Origin: Mycolicibacterium goodii
GTDB lineage: Bacteria > Actinomycetota > Actinomycetes > Mycobacteriales > Mycobacteriaceae
Reading direction: 5' to 3'
Length of the DNA stretch: 64,000 nucleotides
Assembly: GCF_001187505.1 (NCBI RefSeq)
Contig: NZ_CP012150.1
Location: 3,162,001 to 3,226,000 of the forward strand
The translations under genes and the position numbers were made by a program. This document shows positions 36,171 through 47,611 of this stretch, one piece after another (the stretch's first letter is position 1; the number at the start of each line of letters is the position of its first letter). Below the pieces are notes generated by a model. It saw nothing but the letters and a program-made list of their open reading frames with translations, had not been told where the DNA came from and searched no databases.

Positions 36171-36575
36171 GTGTTCGCCAACATCGGGTGGGGCGAGATG
36201 CTCGTGCTGGTGATCGCGGGTCTGGTGATCCTCGGTCCGGAGCGGCTGCCCGGCGCGATCCGGTGGACGTCCAACGCGCTGCGCCAGGCGCGCGACTACG
36301 TGAGCGGCGCGACCAGCCAGTTGCGCCAGGATCTCGGACCCGAGTTCGACGATCTGCGCGAACCGCTGCAGGAGTTGCAGAAGCTGCGGGGTATGACGCC
36401 GCGCGCGGCGATCACCAAACACCTGCTCGACGGTGACGATTCGTTCCTCACCGGCAAGTTCGACGACGAGCGTGCCAAGCAGCAGCCGCAGCCGCCTGCC
36501 GTGCAGGAGAACTCGGAGAAGCCCGAGAAGCCGGAAAAGCCTGCCGGTCCGGTGTTCGACCCCGACGCGACCTAG
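36171..36575 (+). CDS. tatB: Twin-arginine translocase subunit TatB
   Basis: The 134-residue protein has an N-terminal membrane helix with the TatA/B signature ([20 protein letters not shown], then ERLP), an amphipathic helix ([19 protein letters not shown]) and a charged Pro/Lys/Glu-rich tail (repeated KPEKP). The Glu in the first helix and Gly-Pro hinge are intact. It acts with TatA and TatC, which are elsewhere, to export folded proteins. GTG start 2 bp after htrA. Confidence 0.95.
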   Translation: MFANIGWGEMLVLVIAGLVILGPERLPGAIRWTSNALRQARDYVSGATSQLRQDLGPEFDDLREPLQELQKLRGMTPRAAITKHLLDGDDSFLTGKFDDERAKQQPQPPAVQENSEKPEKPEKPAGPVFDPDAT

Positions 36576-36584
36576 AAGCGACGT

Positions 36585-37721
36585 CTAACGGCGCGTCGGG
36601 TCCAGCCCCAACGACATCCCGGCCAGCCCGCGCTTGCGCGCCGACAGTGCGTCGGCGACCTTGCGCAGTTCCTTGCCCGCGGGGGAGTCCGGTGCGGACA
36701 GCACCAGCGGCACACCGGCGTCCCCGGCCGACACCAGCGCCGGATCCAGCGGGACCTGGCCCAGCAGCGGCACCTCGGCGCCGATCGACCGGGTGAGCGA
36801 TTCCGCGACCAGCCGGCCGCCGCCCTCACCGAACAGCTGCATCACGGTGCCGTCGGGCATCAGCAGCCCGGACATGTTCTCGACGACACCCGCGATGCGC
36901 TGACGGGTCTGCAGCGCGATCGCGCCCGCGCGCTCGGCGACCTCGGCCGCCGCCAGCTGCGGCGTGGTGACGACCAGGATCTCCGCCCCAGGGATCAGCT
37001 GCGCGATGGAGATCGCGACGTCGCCGGTTCCGGGCGGCAGGTCGAGCAGCAGTACATCGAGGTCGCCCCAGTACACGTCGGCCAGGAACTGCTGCAGCGC
37101 CCGGTGCAGCATCGGGCCGCGCCACACCACAGGGGTGTTGCCCTGGGTGAACATCGCGATCGAGATGACCTTCACGTCGTGTGCGGTGGGCGGGATGATC
37201 ATCGAGTCGACCTGGGTCGGCCGGTCGGTGGTGCCCATCATGCGCGGCACGGAGTGGCCGTAGATGTCCGCGTCAAGCAGGCCCACGGTCAGTCCGCGCG
37301 CGGCCATCGCGGCGGCGAGGTTGACCGTCACGCTGGACTTGCCGACCCCGCCCTTGCCGGAGGCCACGGCATAGACGCGGGTGAGCGAGTTCGGCTGGGC
37401 GAACGGGATCACCGGCTCGCGGGAGTCACCGCGCAGCATCTTGCGCAGTTCGGCGCGCTGCTCGTCGTTCATCACGTCGAGGCTGACCTTGACGGCCCCG
37501 GTGCCCGGCACGTCGGTGACGGCCGCCGACACCAGGTCGGCGATCTCGTTCTTCTTGGGGCACGCCGCGGTGGTCAGATAGATCTCGACGTGCACCGAGT
37601 GATCAGGCTCGATCGAGATGCTCTTGACCATGCCGAGTTCGGTGATCGGCCGACGCAGTTCCGGGTCGATCACCTTGGCCAGCGCGGCGCGTACCGCGGA
37701 TTGCAGCTCAGTATCGGACAT
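36585..37721 (-). CDS. mrp: Mrp/NBP35-type Fe-S cluster carrier ATPase
   Basis: The 378-residue protein has an N-terminal MIP18/DUF59 domain (about 1-90: LAKVIDPELRRPITELGMV, CPKKNEIADLV), then a deviant Walker A P-loop ATPase (VASGKGGVGKSSVTVNLA, about 117-134), LLDLPPGTGDVAIS and VENMSGLLMPDG. Mrp proteins bind and deliver Fe-S clusters with ATP. No C-terminal CxxC is evident, as in other actinobacterial Mrp. ATG 37721 is used; the preceding GTG at 37724 is also possible. Convergent with tatB. Confidence 0.92.
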   Translation of the reverse strand: MSDTELQSAVRAALAKVIDPELRRPITELGMVKSISIEPDHSVHVEIYLTTAACPKKNEIADLVSAAVTDVPGTGAVKVSLDVMNDEQRAELRKMLRGDSREPVIPFAQPNSLTRVYAVASGKGGVGKSSVTVNLAAAMAARGLTVGLLDADIYGHSVPRMMGTTDRPTQVDSMIIPPTAHDVKVISIAMFTQGNTPVVWRGPMLHRALQQFLADVYWGDLDVLLLDLPPGTGDVAISIAQLIPGAEILVVTTPQLAAAEVAERAGAIALQTRQRIAGVVENMSGLLMPDGTVMQLFGEGGGRLVAESLTRSIGAEVPLLGQVPLDPALVSAGDAGVPLVLSAPDSPAGKELRKVADALSARKRGLAGMSLGLDPTRR

Positions 37722-37759
37722 CACCGCCGAGTCTACGGCGACGTCCGCGCACCCATCCG

Positions 37760-39055
37760 TCAGGCCGGACCGGGTGCAGGCCCGGGCGCAGGCCCGGGCG
37801 CCGGGCCCAATGCGGGACCGGGAATCGGCGCGGGCGCGGGCGCGGGTGCGGGCGCCGCGGGTACCGGTGCGGGAGCGCCGGGCGGCGGTGGCGGAGGTGC
37901 CTGCTCACCGATGCAGAACACGACGCACTCGGGTTGCCGTGGCGGCTGCTCCCACGGCGGGATCCAGCGTGGCGGCTCAGGAGGTTTGGCGGGCGCGGTG
38001 GGCACCGCGTCGGCGGGCCCGGGCAACGGGCCGAGCACCTGACCCGGGGCGAAGCCGAGGTCGGTCGCGGGCACGCGCGTCGCGGTGACATTGCTGTCCA
38101 GCACCGGGATCAACGCCAGCGGATCGTCGGGCGGCAGGCCGAGCGCATTGACCGGCAGGCCGGGGCCCAGACCTTCCCTGCGTTCGAGATGGCTGTCGCC
38201 GAGTGCGGGGATCTCGCCCGTGATCGGGGGCAGATCGACCGGCACGACGCCCGTCGCGTATGCCGCGGCCCATCCGAGGACGTTGCGCGCGTAGGCGACC
38301 GAGTTGTTGTAACGCAGGATCGCGGTCATCACCTGTGACTGGTCGCGCAGGTTCAGCCCGCCGCTGCACAGATAGCGCGCGGCGGCCAGCGACGCGTCGA
38401 ACACGTTCTGCACGTCGGCCTTGCCGTCACCGTCGCCGTCGGAGGCGTACCGGGCCCAGGTGCCCGGCAGGAACTGCATGGGTCCCATGGCGCGGGCGTA
38501 GGTGACGCGGCCGGCCTGGGCGCTCTGCACGATCACCTCGTTGCCGGGCAGCGTGCCGTCCAACGCGGGCCCGTAGATCGGACGCACCGCGGTGCCGCGC
38601 GCGTCGGTGGCCCCGCCGTTGGCGTGCATGGACTCGATCCGCCCGATACCGGCCAGCAGGTTCCAGCTGACACCGCAGCCGGGGTACGCCGCGGCCATCA
38701 TGCGTTCGGCGTTGCGGTAGGCATCCAGCGCCATGCCCGGAATGCCAAGGGCGCCTGGAGAATTGACGACGACTGCGGGCGGGGGTGCGGATACCGCCGT
38801 GCCCGCGGCGATGTGGAACTTCGTCGGCGCCTTGGCCGCTGCCACGACCGCGGGCCCCTCGTGGTCGATCTGGGGTTCGACGGCGGCCAGCGTCGCGACC
38901 GAGGCGTTGCTCGTGCCGTGGTTCGGCGGGGAGGCTCCGACGGCACCCGCGAGGATCAGCGGGGCCAGGGCCGCGACACCGACGAACGGGGTACGCACGA
39001 GCCGGCCCGCACGGCGTCGAGCGGCCTGGATGGCCGCACCTCCCCCTACGCGCAC
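37760..39055 (-). CDS. Exported lytic transglycosylase-like protein with Pro/Ala/Gly tail
   Basis: The product is 431 residues from GTG 39055. N-terminal signal/anchor (VGVAALAPLILAGAVGASPP); SLT/goose-type lysozyme-like domain about 120-260 with catalytic Glu in GIGRIESMHANGG, then AMGPMQFLPGTWARYASDGD and FDASLAAARYLCSGG; C-terminal PAPA/PAPG low-complexity tail (about 375-431). It should cleave peptidoglycan glycan strands in the cell wall. Corresponds in position to Rv1230c. The tail is encoded by near-perfect 12-bp units at 37763-37810. Confidence 0.88.
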   Translation of the reverse strand: MRVGGGAAIQAARRRAGRLVRTPFVGVAALAPLILAGAVGASPPNHGTSNASVATLAAVEPQIDHEGPAVVAAAKAPTKFHIAAGTAVSAPPPAVVVNSPGALGIPGMALDAYRNAERMMAAAYPGCGVSWNLLAGIGRIESMHANGGATDARGTAVRPIYGPALDGTLPGNEVIVQSAQAGRVTYARAMGPMQFLPGTWARYASDGDGDGKADVQNVFDASLAAARYLCSGGLNLRDQSQVMTAILRYNNSVAYARNVLGWAAAYATGVVPVDLPPITGEIPALGDSHLERREGLGPGLPVNALGLPPDDPLALIPVLDSNVTATRVPATDLGFAPGQVLGPLPGPADAVPTAPAKPPEPPRWIPPWEQPPRQPECVVFCIGEQAPPPPPPGAPAPVPAAPAPAPAPAPIPGPALGPAPGPAPGPAPGPA

Positions 39056-39169
39056 TTGACCGTCCTTAGGTCCGCTCGATCTGACAACCGTCGTTTGTGA
39101 ACCAAGTCACCATACCTAGTACACGTTCTCCTGTTGCGACAATGGGGCCGTCATTTCCGAGCGCCGGGT

Positions 39170-39718
39170 TCAGCCACCGCGTTTGGCCTTGCGATCAGCG
39201 CCGTCGCCTTTGCCTGATCCCGTGCGCTCGGTGCTCGGCGGGGGTTGCTGCAGTTCGCTGATCATGTCGCGGATCTCCTCCAGCTCACGCCGCAGGTAAT
39301 CGCGCGTGGCGACCTCGCCGATCGCCAGCCGCAGCGACGCGAGCTCACGGGCCAGGAACTCGGTGTCGGCCTTGGTCTGTTCGGCTCGGCGGCGGTCCTC
39401 TTCGAGCGCGACGCGGTCGCGGTTCTCCTGGCGGTTCTGGGCCAGCAGGATCAGCGGTGCGGCGTACGCGGCCTGCGTCGAGAACGCCAGGTTGAGCAGG
39501 ATGAACGGATACGGATCCCACTCGTGGCCGACCGCGAACAGGTTGATCGCGATCCAGACGATCACGAACACCGTCTGGATCGCCAGATATCGCCCGGTGC
39601 CGAGGAACCGCGCGATCGACTCGCTGACCCGTCCGACGGCCTCGACGTCGACCTGCAGGCGGGGGCCACGCCACACGCGGGGGGTGTCCAGCCGCTGGCG
39701 CGAGGTGGGCTCGGTCAT
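39170..39718 (-). CDS. DUF1003 membrane protein
   Basis: The product is 182 residues from ATG 39718, which overlaps the upstream gene's stop by 4 bp; the longer frame is inside that gene. Two membrane helices (YLAIQTVFVIVWIAINLFAV and PFILLNLAFSTQAAYAAPLI), then NRQENRDRVALEEDRRRAEQ and a coiled coil to about 160, with a basic tail. This is the DUF1003 pattern; some members are linked to CorA/MgtE-type ion transport. The coupling to the MgtE-N/CBS gene suggests a joint role with metal ions, by inference. Confidence 0.85.
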   Translation of the reverse strand: MTEPTSRQRLDTPRVWRGPRLQVDVEAVGRVSESIARFLGTGRYLAIQTVFVIVWIAINLFAVGHEWDPYPFILLNLAFSTQAAYAAPLILLAQNRQENRDRVALEEDRRRAEQTKADTEFLARELASLRLAIGEVATRDYLRRELEEIRDMISELQQPPPSTERTGSGKGDGADRKAKRGG

Positions 39719-41001
39719 GAGCCGCTCACCCGTAGTTCGGGCTCGTCGGTCTCGCGCCAGTCGTCGGGCAGCAGGTGGTCGAGCACGTCGTCGACCGAGA
39801 CCGCGCCCACCAGATGGTTCTGCGAATCGACGACCGGCCCGCACACCAGGTTGTAGGCGGCGAAGTAACGGGTCACCGCCGCGAGCGAGTCCTCCGGGCT
39901 CAGCGTGGGCAGATCGTTGTCGACGATGCCGCTGACCAGAGTGGCAGGCGGTTCACGCAACAACCGCTGCAGGTGCACGCAGCCCAGATAGTGGCCCGTG
40001 GGCGTCGCGGTGGGCGGGCGCGCGACGAAGGCCAGCGACGCCAGCGCGGGCGTCAGGTCGGGGTCACGCACGCGAGCGAGCGCTTCGGCGACGGTGGTGT
40101 CGGGCGCGAGCACCACCGGCTCGGAGGTCATCAGACCGCCCGCGGTGTCGGGGGAGTGGCTCAACAGCCGTCGCACGTCCTCGGAATCCTCTGGCGCCAT
40201 GCGCCCCAGCAGCACCTCGGCGTCGGCCGGTGTCATCGCACCCAGCAGGTCGGCCGCGTCATCGGGGTCCATGGCCTCGAGCACGAGCGCCGCGCGCTCG
40301 GTGTTGAGCCCGCGCAGCACGTCGGCCTGCTCGTCCTCGGGCAGCTCGGCCAGCACGTCGGCCAGCCGCTCGTCGTCGAACGCGCGGAACAGTTCGTAGC
40401 GGCGTTTCGGCGGGAGCTCGCGCAACGCCTCGGCCACCTCGACCGGGCGCTGTCCCTCGAACTGCTCGAGCAGCGAGGCGACACCCTGGTCCGGCATCGC
40501 GAGGCCGGACGGCGTGAGGCCGTGCACGTTCTGCCATTCGACGACGTGCACGTTGCTGCGACGGCCCAGCCGACGCTGCTGGCGCACCGCGAAACGGGTC
40601 ACCACCCAATCGCGTGTCCTGGTCTGCTCGATGCCGAGATCCACCACGACGACGTCCATGCCTGCGAGCTCGGGCAGGTCCGGATCCTCGACGCGCACCC
40701 GGGTTTCCAGCACCTGGCCCAGCACCAGCACCTCACCGGGTCGCTGGACGAACTTGCGCAGTGACACACTGCCGGTCGCGAGTGTGACCGCGCCGGGCTC
40801 GATCGCTGTGACGCGCAGAATCGGAACGAAAATCCTTCGGCGGGTGAGCAATTCGACGACCAGGCCGATGACCCTGGGCTGCTGGCGGACGATGCTGATG
40901 CTGATCACCACATCGCGCACACGGCCGATGGACTCGCCGTCGGGACCGAGAACCACCAGCCCCGCAAGTCGGGCCGCGTAGACCCTGTTCACCGCCGCCA
41001 T
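39715..41001 (-). CDS. PRC-barrel / MgtE-N / CBS-pair protein without a channel
   Basis: The 428-residue soluble protein has an N-terminal PRC-barrel-like domain (about 8-150, LAGLVVLGPDGESIGRVRDV), an MgtE N-domain superhelix (about 185-290, LFRAFDDERLADVLAELPED, EAMDPDDAADLLGAM) and paired CBS domains (about 300-415, LMTSEPVVLAPDTTVAEALA, GAVSVDDVLDHLLPDDW). It keeps the cytosolic Mg2+-sensing half of MgtE but lacks the membrane pore, so it may sense Mg2+ or nucleotides for a partner. Corresponds to Rv1232c. Leaderless-type -10 before ATG 41001; that ATG overlaps on opposite strands a possible ATG at 41000. Confidence 0.87.
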   Translation of the reverse strand: MAAVNRVYAARLAGLVVLGPDGESIGRVRDVVISISIVRQQPRVIGLVVELLTRRRIFVPILRVTAIEPGAVTLATGSVSLRKFVQRPGEVLVLGQVLETRVRVEDPDLPELAGMDVVVVDLGIEQTRTRDWVVTRFAVRQQRRLGRRSNVHVVEWQNVHGLTPSGLAMPDQGVASLLEQFEGQRPVEVAEALRELPPKRRYELFRAFDDERLADVLAELPEDEQADVLRGLNTERAALVLEAMDPDDAADLLGAMTPADAEVLLGRMAPEDSEDVRRLLSHSPDTAGGLMTSEPVVLAPDTTVAEALARVRDPDLTPALASLAFVARPPTATPTGHYLGCVHLQRLLREPPATLVSGIVDNDLPTLSPEDSLAAVTRYFAAYNLVCGPVVDSQNHLVGAVSVDDVLDHLLPDDWRETDEPELRVSGS

Positions 41002-41014
41002 GAGTCAAAGGGTA
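41002..41014 (-). promoter_or_regulatory. -10 element for the leaderless MgtE-N/CBS gene
   Basis: TACCCT on the minus strand (plus 41009-41014), 7 nt before ATG 41001. Confidence 0.5.
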
Positions 41015-41020
41015 GAGACT

Positions 41021-41983
41021 GTGGGCGTGGACAACACGTATCGGCCCCGAAGAACCTGCCTCTCGGTCCCGGGAAGCAGCCAGAAGATGATCGAAAAGGC
41101 GAAAACCCTGCCCGCCGATCAGGTCTTTCTCGACCTCGAGGACGCGGTCGCGCCAGGTGCCAAGGCGCAGGCCCGCACGCAGGTCGCGGTGGCGCTCGCC
41201 GAGGACGGCTGGGCCGGGCAGTTGCGTGGGGTGCGGGTCAACGACTGGACCACACCGTGGACCTACTCCGACGTCATCGAGGTGGTCGCCACGGCCGGTG
41301 CGCACCTGGATGTGATCGTGCTGCCCAAGGTGACCGACGTGTCGCACGTGCAGGCACTCGATCTGCTGCTGACCCAACTCGAACAGACCCACGGCCTGCC
41401 GGTCGGCCGGATCGGCATCGAGCCGCAGATCGAGGACGCCCGCGGCCTGACCGACGTCGACGCCATCGCGGCGGGCCCGCGCGTGCAGGCGCTCGTGCTC
41501 GGTCCCGGCGACATGGCGGCCAGTCTGCGCATGCGCACGCTCGAGGTCGGCGGCCAGCCCGACGGCTACGACATCGGCGATGCGCACCACCACGTACTCA
41601 TGCGGATCCTGGTCGCCGCGCGTGCCAACGGCGTCAACGCGATCGACGGTCCGTACGTGAAGGTTCGCGACGTCGAGGGGTTCCGGCGGGTGGCCGGGCG
41701 TTCCGCCGCGCTTGGCTACGACGGCAAGTGGGTGCTGCACCCCGATCAGATCGCGGCGGGCAACGAGATCTTCGCGCCGCGGCAGCAGGACTACGACCAC
41801 GCCGAGCTGATCCTTGAGGCCTACGACTGGCACACCTCGCAGGCCGGTGGAGCCAGGGGCGCGGTCATGCTCGGCGACGAGATGATCGACGAGGCGAGCC
41901 GCAAGATGGCACTGGTGATCGCGGCCAAGGGCCGGGCGGCCGGACTGTCGCGCAGTGGTGCGCCGTTCCGCCCGCCTGCCTGA
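41021..41983 (+). CDS. HpcH/HpaI-CitE family lyase (malyl-CoA lyase-like)
   Basis: The 320-residue TIM-barrel enzyme has LSVPGSSQKMIEKA (CoA/substrate loop), DQVFLDLEDAVAPGAKAQAR (Mg2+-binding Glu/Asp), VRVNDWTTPW (conserved Arg), IGIEPQIEDARGL (second metal Glu) and GKWVLHPDQIAAGNEIFAP. This fits the L-malyl-CoA/beta-methylmalyl-CoA lyase and CitE-like branch; the exact acyl-CoA is not determined. GTG 41021 has AAAGGG 8 nt upstream; ATG 41000 and GTG 41027 are alternatives. It is a local addition relative to the M. tuberculosis order as I recall it. Confidence 0.85.
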   Translation: MGVDNTYRPRRTCLSVPGSSQKMIEKAKTLPADQVFLDLEDAVAPGAKAQARTQVAVALAEDGWAGQLRGVRVNDWTTPWTYSDVIEVVATAGAHLDVIVLPKVTDVSHVQALDLLLTQLEQTHGLPVGRIGIEPQIEDARGLTDVDAIAAGPRVQALVLGPGDMAASLRMRTLEVGGQPDGYDIGDAHHHVLMRILVAARANGVNAIDGPYVKVRDVEGFRRVAGRSAALGYDGKWVLHPDQIAAGNEIFAPRQQDYDHAELILEAYDWHTSQAGGARGAVMLGDEMIDEASRKMALVIAAKGRAAGLSRSGAPFRPPA

Positions 41984-41993
41984 GCGGGTTCGG

Positions 41994-42472
41994 TCAGTTG
42001 GGGGCGACCGAAGCGCCGATGACGGCGAGAATGATGTAGAGCACCAGGCCCACGGTCACGAGGGCGCCGATCACGGTGCCTGCCACGGCCAGACCGTAGC
42101 CCTCCTGACCGGTGCGGCGGGTCTCCCGCATCCCGAGGATGCCCAGGATCAGCCCGGCGGGCCCGGGCAGGCAGCACAGCATGCCCGCCAGCGCGCACAC
42201 CAGCGACGCCACCGCGAGCCCGTTGGTGCCGGGCGGCCTGCCGTACGGATCGAACGGCGGGTACGGGTAGGGACCGGGTGCCGGATACGGCGGTGGGAAC
42301 GGCGGGGCTGTGAGTAGGACTGGGAGTAGGGCTGGGGATAGGGCTGAGGGGAGGGATAGTCCACCGGTGCAAACGGATCCGGCTGCGCAGATGGGTATCC
42401 GGGCTGGTAGGCGGGTGGTTCGCCCGATCCGGATGGCGGCGTTCCGCCCGCAGAGCCGTCCGGGTTTGTCAT
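41994..42472 (-). pseudogene. DUF4190 membrane protein interrupted by a 1-base deletion
   Basis: From ATG 42472 the frame reads MTNPDGSAGGTPPSGSGEPP and a Tyr/Pro/Gln-rich stretch (PSPQPYPQPYSQ), then loses its sense after 42307. One frame over, the sequence continues PFPPPYPAPGPYPYPPFDPY, GLAVASLVCALAGMLCCLPG and a second helix LVTVGLVLYIILAVIGA to the stop at 41994. Adding one base to the G-run at 42304-42307 joins both into a typical 159-residue Rv1233c-like DUF4190 protein. Either a phase change in a homopolymer, a true mutation, or a sequencing error. Confidence 0.75.
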
Positions 42473-42484
42473 GCTTTGAACCTA
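42473..42484 (-). promoter_or_regulatory. -10 element for the leaderless DUF4190 gene
   Basis: TAGGTT on the minus strand (plus 42479-42484), 6 nt before ATG 42472. Confidence 0.5.
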
Positions 42485-42553
42485 GCGCACTGATATCTAC
42501 CGAGTGGACAGATGTTCCGGCCGCCCCGCGGCGACAGATGGGAAGTGAGATCG

Positions 42554-43066
42554 ATGACGAGTCCGTTCCAGTCCGGCCAGAACCCGGGCAAGACGCCAGG
42601 CGGTCCGATGCGGGGAGCGCTGCCGACACCGCCACGCGGATGGCCGATCGGTTCGTACCCCACCTACGCCGAGGCCCAGCGTGCGGTGGACTACCTGTCG
42701 GATCAGCAGTTCCCGGTTCAGCAGGTGACGATCGTCGGCGTCGACCTGATGCAGGTGGAGCGGGTGACCGGCCGGTTGACGTGGCCGAAGGTGCTCGGCG
42801 GCGGCGTGCTGTCGGGCGCCTGGCTCGGCCTGTTCATCGGCCTGATCCTCGGCTTCTTCAGCCCGAATCCGTGGAGTGCGCTGCTCACCGGCCTGATCGC
42901 CGGTGTCTTCTTCGGGCTGATCACCTCGGCGATCCCGTATTCGATGGCTCGCGGCACAAGAGATTTCAGTTCGACCATGCAGCTCGTGGCGGGACGCTAC
43001 GACGTGCTGTGCGATCCGCAGAACGCCGAACAGGGTCGGGATCTGCTGGCCCGCTTGACGATCTGA
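42554..43066 (+). CDS. General stress protein 17M-like membrane protein (Rv1234-like)
   Basis: The 170-residue protein has an N-terminal domain with GSYPTYAEAQRAVDYLSDQ and FPVQQVTIVGVDLM, typical of the GSP17M/GsiB-like heat-induced domain, followed by two membrane helices (LSGAWLGLFIGLILGFF and LLTGLIAGVFFGLITSAIPY, Gly-rich). ATG 42554 has GGAAGTGAG upstream. Divergent from the DUF4190 gene and upstream of the trehalose importer. Function unknown. Confidence 0.83.
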   Translation: MTSPFQSGQNPGKTPGGPMRGALPTPPRGWPIGSYPTYAEAQRAVDYLSDQQFPVQQVTIVGVDLMQVERVTGRLTWPKVLGGGVLSGAWLGLFIGLILGFFSPNPWSALLTGLIAGVFFGLITSAIPYSMARGTRDFSSTMQLVAGRYDVLCDPQNAEQGRDLLARLTI

Positions 43067-43074
43067 GCGGGTAG

Positions 43075-45548
<2,474 letters not shown>

Positions 45549-45549
45549 C

Positions 45550-46386
45550 ATGGCCGATCGGGTGGATGCCCGGCGGGCTTCGTGGTGGGGCGTCGTCAAC
45601 GTCCTGGTGATCGTGTACGCGCTGATCCCGGTGCTGTGGATCCTGAGCCTCTCACTCAAACCGACGTCGAGTGTCAAGGACGGCAAGCTGATCCCGTCCG
45701 ACATCACGTTCGCCAACTACCGGGCCATCTTCTCCGGTGACGCGTTCACCTCGGCGTTGTTCAACTCGATCGGCGTCGGGCTGATCACCACGGTCATCGC
45801 GGTCGTCATCGGCGGTATGGCGGCGTACGCGGTCGCGCGGCTGCAGTTCCCTGGCAAGCAACTGCTGATCGGTGTCGCACTGCTGATCGCGATGTTCCCG
45901 CACATCTCGCTCGTCACACCAATTTTCAACATCGAGCGCCGCCTCGGCCTGTTCGACACCTGGCCGGGCCTGATCATCCCGTACATCACCTTCGCGTTGC
46001 CGCTGGCGATCTACACGCTGTCGGCGTTCTTCCGTGAGATCCCGTGGGATCTGGAGAAGGCCGCGAAGATGGACGGCGCAACGCCCGCGCAGGCGTTCCG
46101 CAAGGTCATCGCGCCGCTCGCCGCGCCCGGCATCGTCACCGCCGCAATCCTGGTGTTCATCTTCGCGTGGAACGACCTGCTGCTGGCGTTGTCGCTCACC
46201 GCGACCCAACGGGCGATCACCGCGCCGGTGGCGATCGCGAACTTCACCGGCAGCTCCCAGTTCGAGGAGCCGACGGGTTCCATCGCGGCAGGCGCGATGG
46301 TCATCACCATCCCGATCATCATCTTTGTTCTCATCTTCCAGCGGCGCATCGTCGCTGGCCTGACATCCGGTGCGGTAAAGGGGTAG
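45550..46386 (+). CDS. sugB: Trehalose ABC transporter permease SugB
   Basis: The 278-residue MalG-type permease has six helices ([20 protein letters not shown] first) and the EAA loop [20 protein letters not shown], close to consensus. ATG 45550 starts 1 bp after sugA; the longer frame from 45511 lies inside sugA. sugC starts 4 bp after its stop. Confidence 0.95.
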   Translation: MADRVDARRASWWGVVNVLVIVYALIPVLWILSLSLKPTSSVKDGKLIPSDITFANYRAIFSGDAFTSALFNSIGVGLITTVIAVVIGGMAAYAVARLQFPGKQLLIGVALLIAMFPHISLVTPIFNIERRLGLFDTWPGLIIPYITFALPLAIYTLSAFFREIPWDLEKAAKMDGATPAQAFRKVIAPLAAPGIVTAAILVFIFAWNDLLLALSLTATQRAITAPVAIANFTGSSQFEEPTGSIAAGAMVITIPIIIFVLIFQRRIVAGLTSGAVKG

Positions 46387-46390
46387 TTGG

Positions 46391-47611
46391 ATGGCCGAAA
46401 TTGTGTTGGACCGGGTGACCAAGAGTTACCCCGACGGCGCAGGCGGTGTCAGGGCGGCCGTCAAAGAGTTCTCGATGACCATCGCCGACGGCGAGTTCAT
46501 CATCCTGGTCGGACCGTCCGGATGCGGAAAGTCCACGACGCTCAACATGATTGCCGGCCTGGAGGACATCACCTCCGGTGAACTGCGCATCGGCGGGGAA
46601 CGGGTCAACGAGAAGGCGCCCAAGGACCGCGACATCGCGATGGTGTTCCAGTCCTACGCGCTCTACCCGCACATGACCGTGCGGCAGAACATCGCGTTCC
46701 CGCTCACGCTCGCGAAGCTGAAGAAGGAAGAGATCGCGGCCAAGGTCGAGGACACCGCCAAGATCCTCGATCTGAGCGAACTCCTCGACCGCAAACCCGG
46801 CCAGCTCTCGGGCGGTCAGCGGCAGCGCGTGGCGATGGGACGCGCAATCGTGCGCAGCCCCAAGGCATTCCTGATGGACGAGCCGCTGAGCAACCTCGAC
46901 GCGAAGCTGCGCGTGCAGATGCGGTCGGAGATCTCGCGCCTGCAGGACCGTCTCGGCACCACCACCATCTATGTCACGCACGATCAGACCGAGGCCATGA
47001 CGCTGGGCGACCGGGTGGTGGTGATGCTGGCCGGCGAGGTGCAGCAGATCGGCACGCCCGACGAGCTCTACAGCAGCCCCGCGAACCTGTTCGTCGCCGG
47101 TTTCATCGGTTCGCCCGCCATGAACTTCCTGCCTGCGACGCGCACCGACGTCGGCGTGCGGTTGCCGTTCGGTGAGGTGACGTTGACCCCGCGCGTGCTC
47201 GACCTGCTGGACAAGCAGTCCGGGTCCGAGAACATCATTGTCGGCATCCGGCCCGAGCACATCGAGGACGCGGCGCTGCTCGACGGTTACGCACGCATCC
47301 GTGCGCTGACCTTCACGGTGCGCGCCGACATCGTCGAGTCGCTCGGCGCCGACAAGTACGTACACTTCACCACGGAAGGGGCGGGTGCGCAGTCGGCGCA
47401 GCTGGCCGAGCTCGCCGCTGATTCCGGTTCGGGCACAAACGAATTCATCGCCCGCGTGTCCGCGGACTCGCGGGTGCGGACCGGGCAGCAGATCGAACTC
47501 GCAATCGACACCACCAAGCTGTCGATCTTCGACGCCGCCACGGGTGCGAACCTGACCCGCGACATCACGCCGACCGATCCCACCGAGACCACGGGGCCGG
47601 ACTCCGAGTGA
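46391..47611 (+). CDS. sugC: Trehalose ABC transporter ATPase SugC
   Basis: The 406-residue MalK-type ATPase has Walker [13 protein letters not shown] (about 36-47), Q-loop [10 protein letters not shown], signature [15 protein letters not shown], Walker [16 protein letters not shown], switch [13 protein letters not shown] and a C-terminal TOBE/regulatory domain (about 240-390). It powers trehalose uptake through SugA-SugB. Its TGA overlaps the next gene's GTG, so the SUFU-domain gene is cotranslated. Confidence 0.96.
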   Translation: MAEIVLDRVTKSYPDGAGGVRAAVKEFSMTIADGEFIILVGPSGCGKSTTLNMIAGLEDITSGELRIGGERVNEKAPKDRDIAMVFQSYALYPHMTVRQNIAFPLTLAKLKKEEIAAKVEDTAKILDLSELLDRKPGQLSGGQRQRVAMGRAIVRSPKAFLMDEPLSNLDAKLRVQMRSEISRLQDRLGTTTIYVTHDQTEAMTLGDRVVVMLAGEVQQIGTPDELYSSPANLFVAGFIGSPAMNFLPATRTDVGVRLPFGEVTLTPRVLDLLDKQSGSENIIVGIRPEHIEDAALLDGYARIRALTFTVRADIVESLGADKYVHFTTEGAGAQSAQLAELAADSGSGTNEFIARVSADSRVRTGQQIELAIDTTKLSIFDAATGANLTRDITPTDPTETTGPDSE

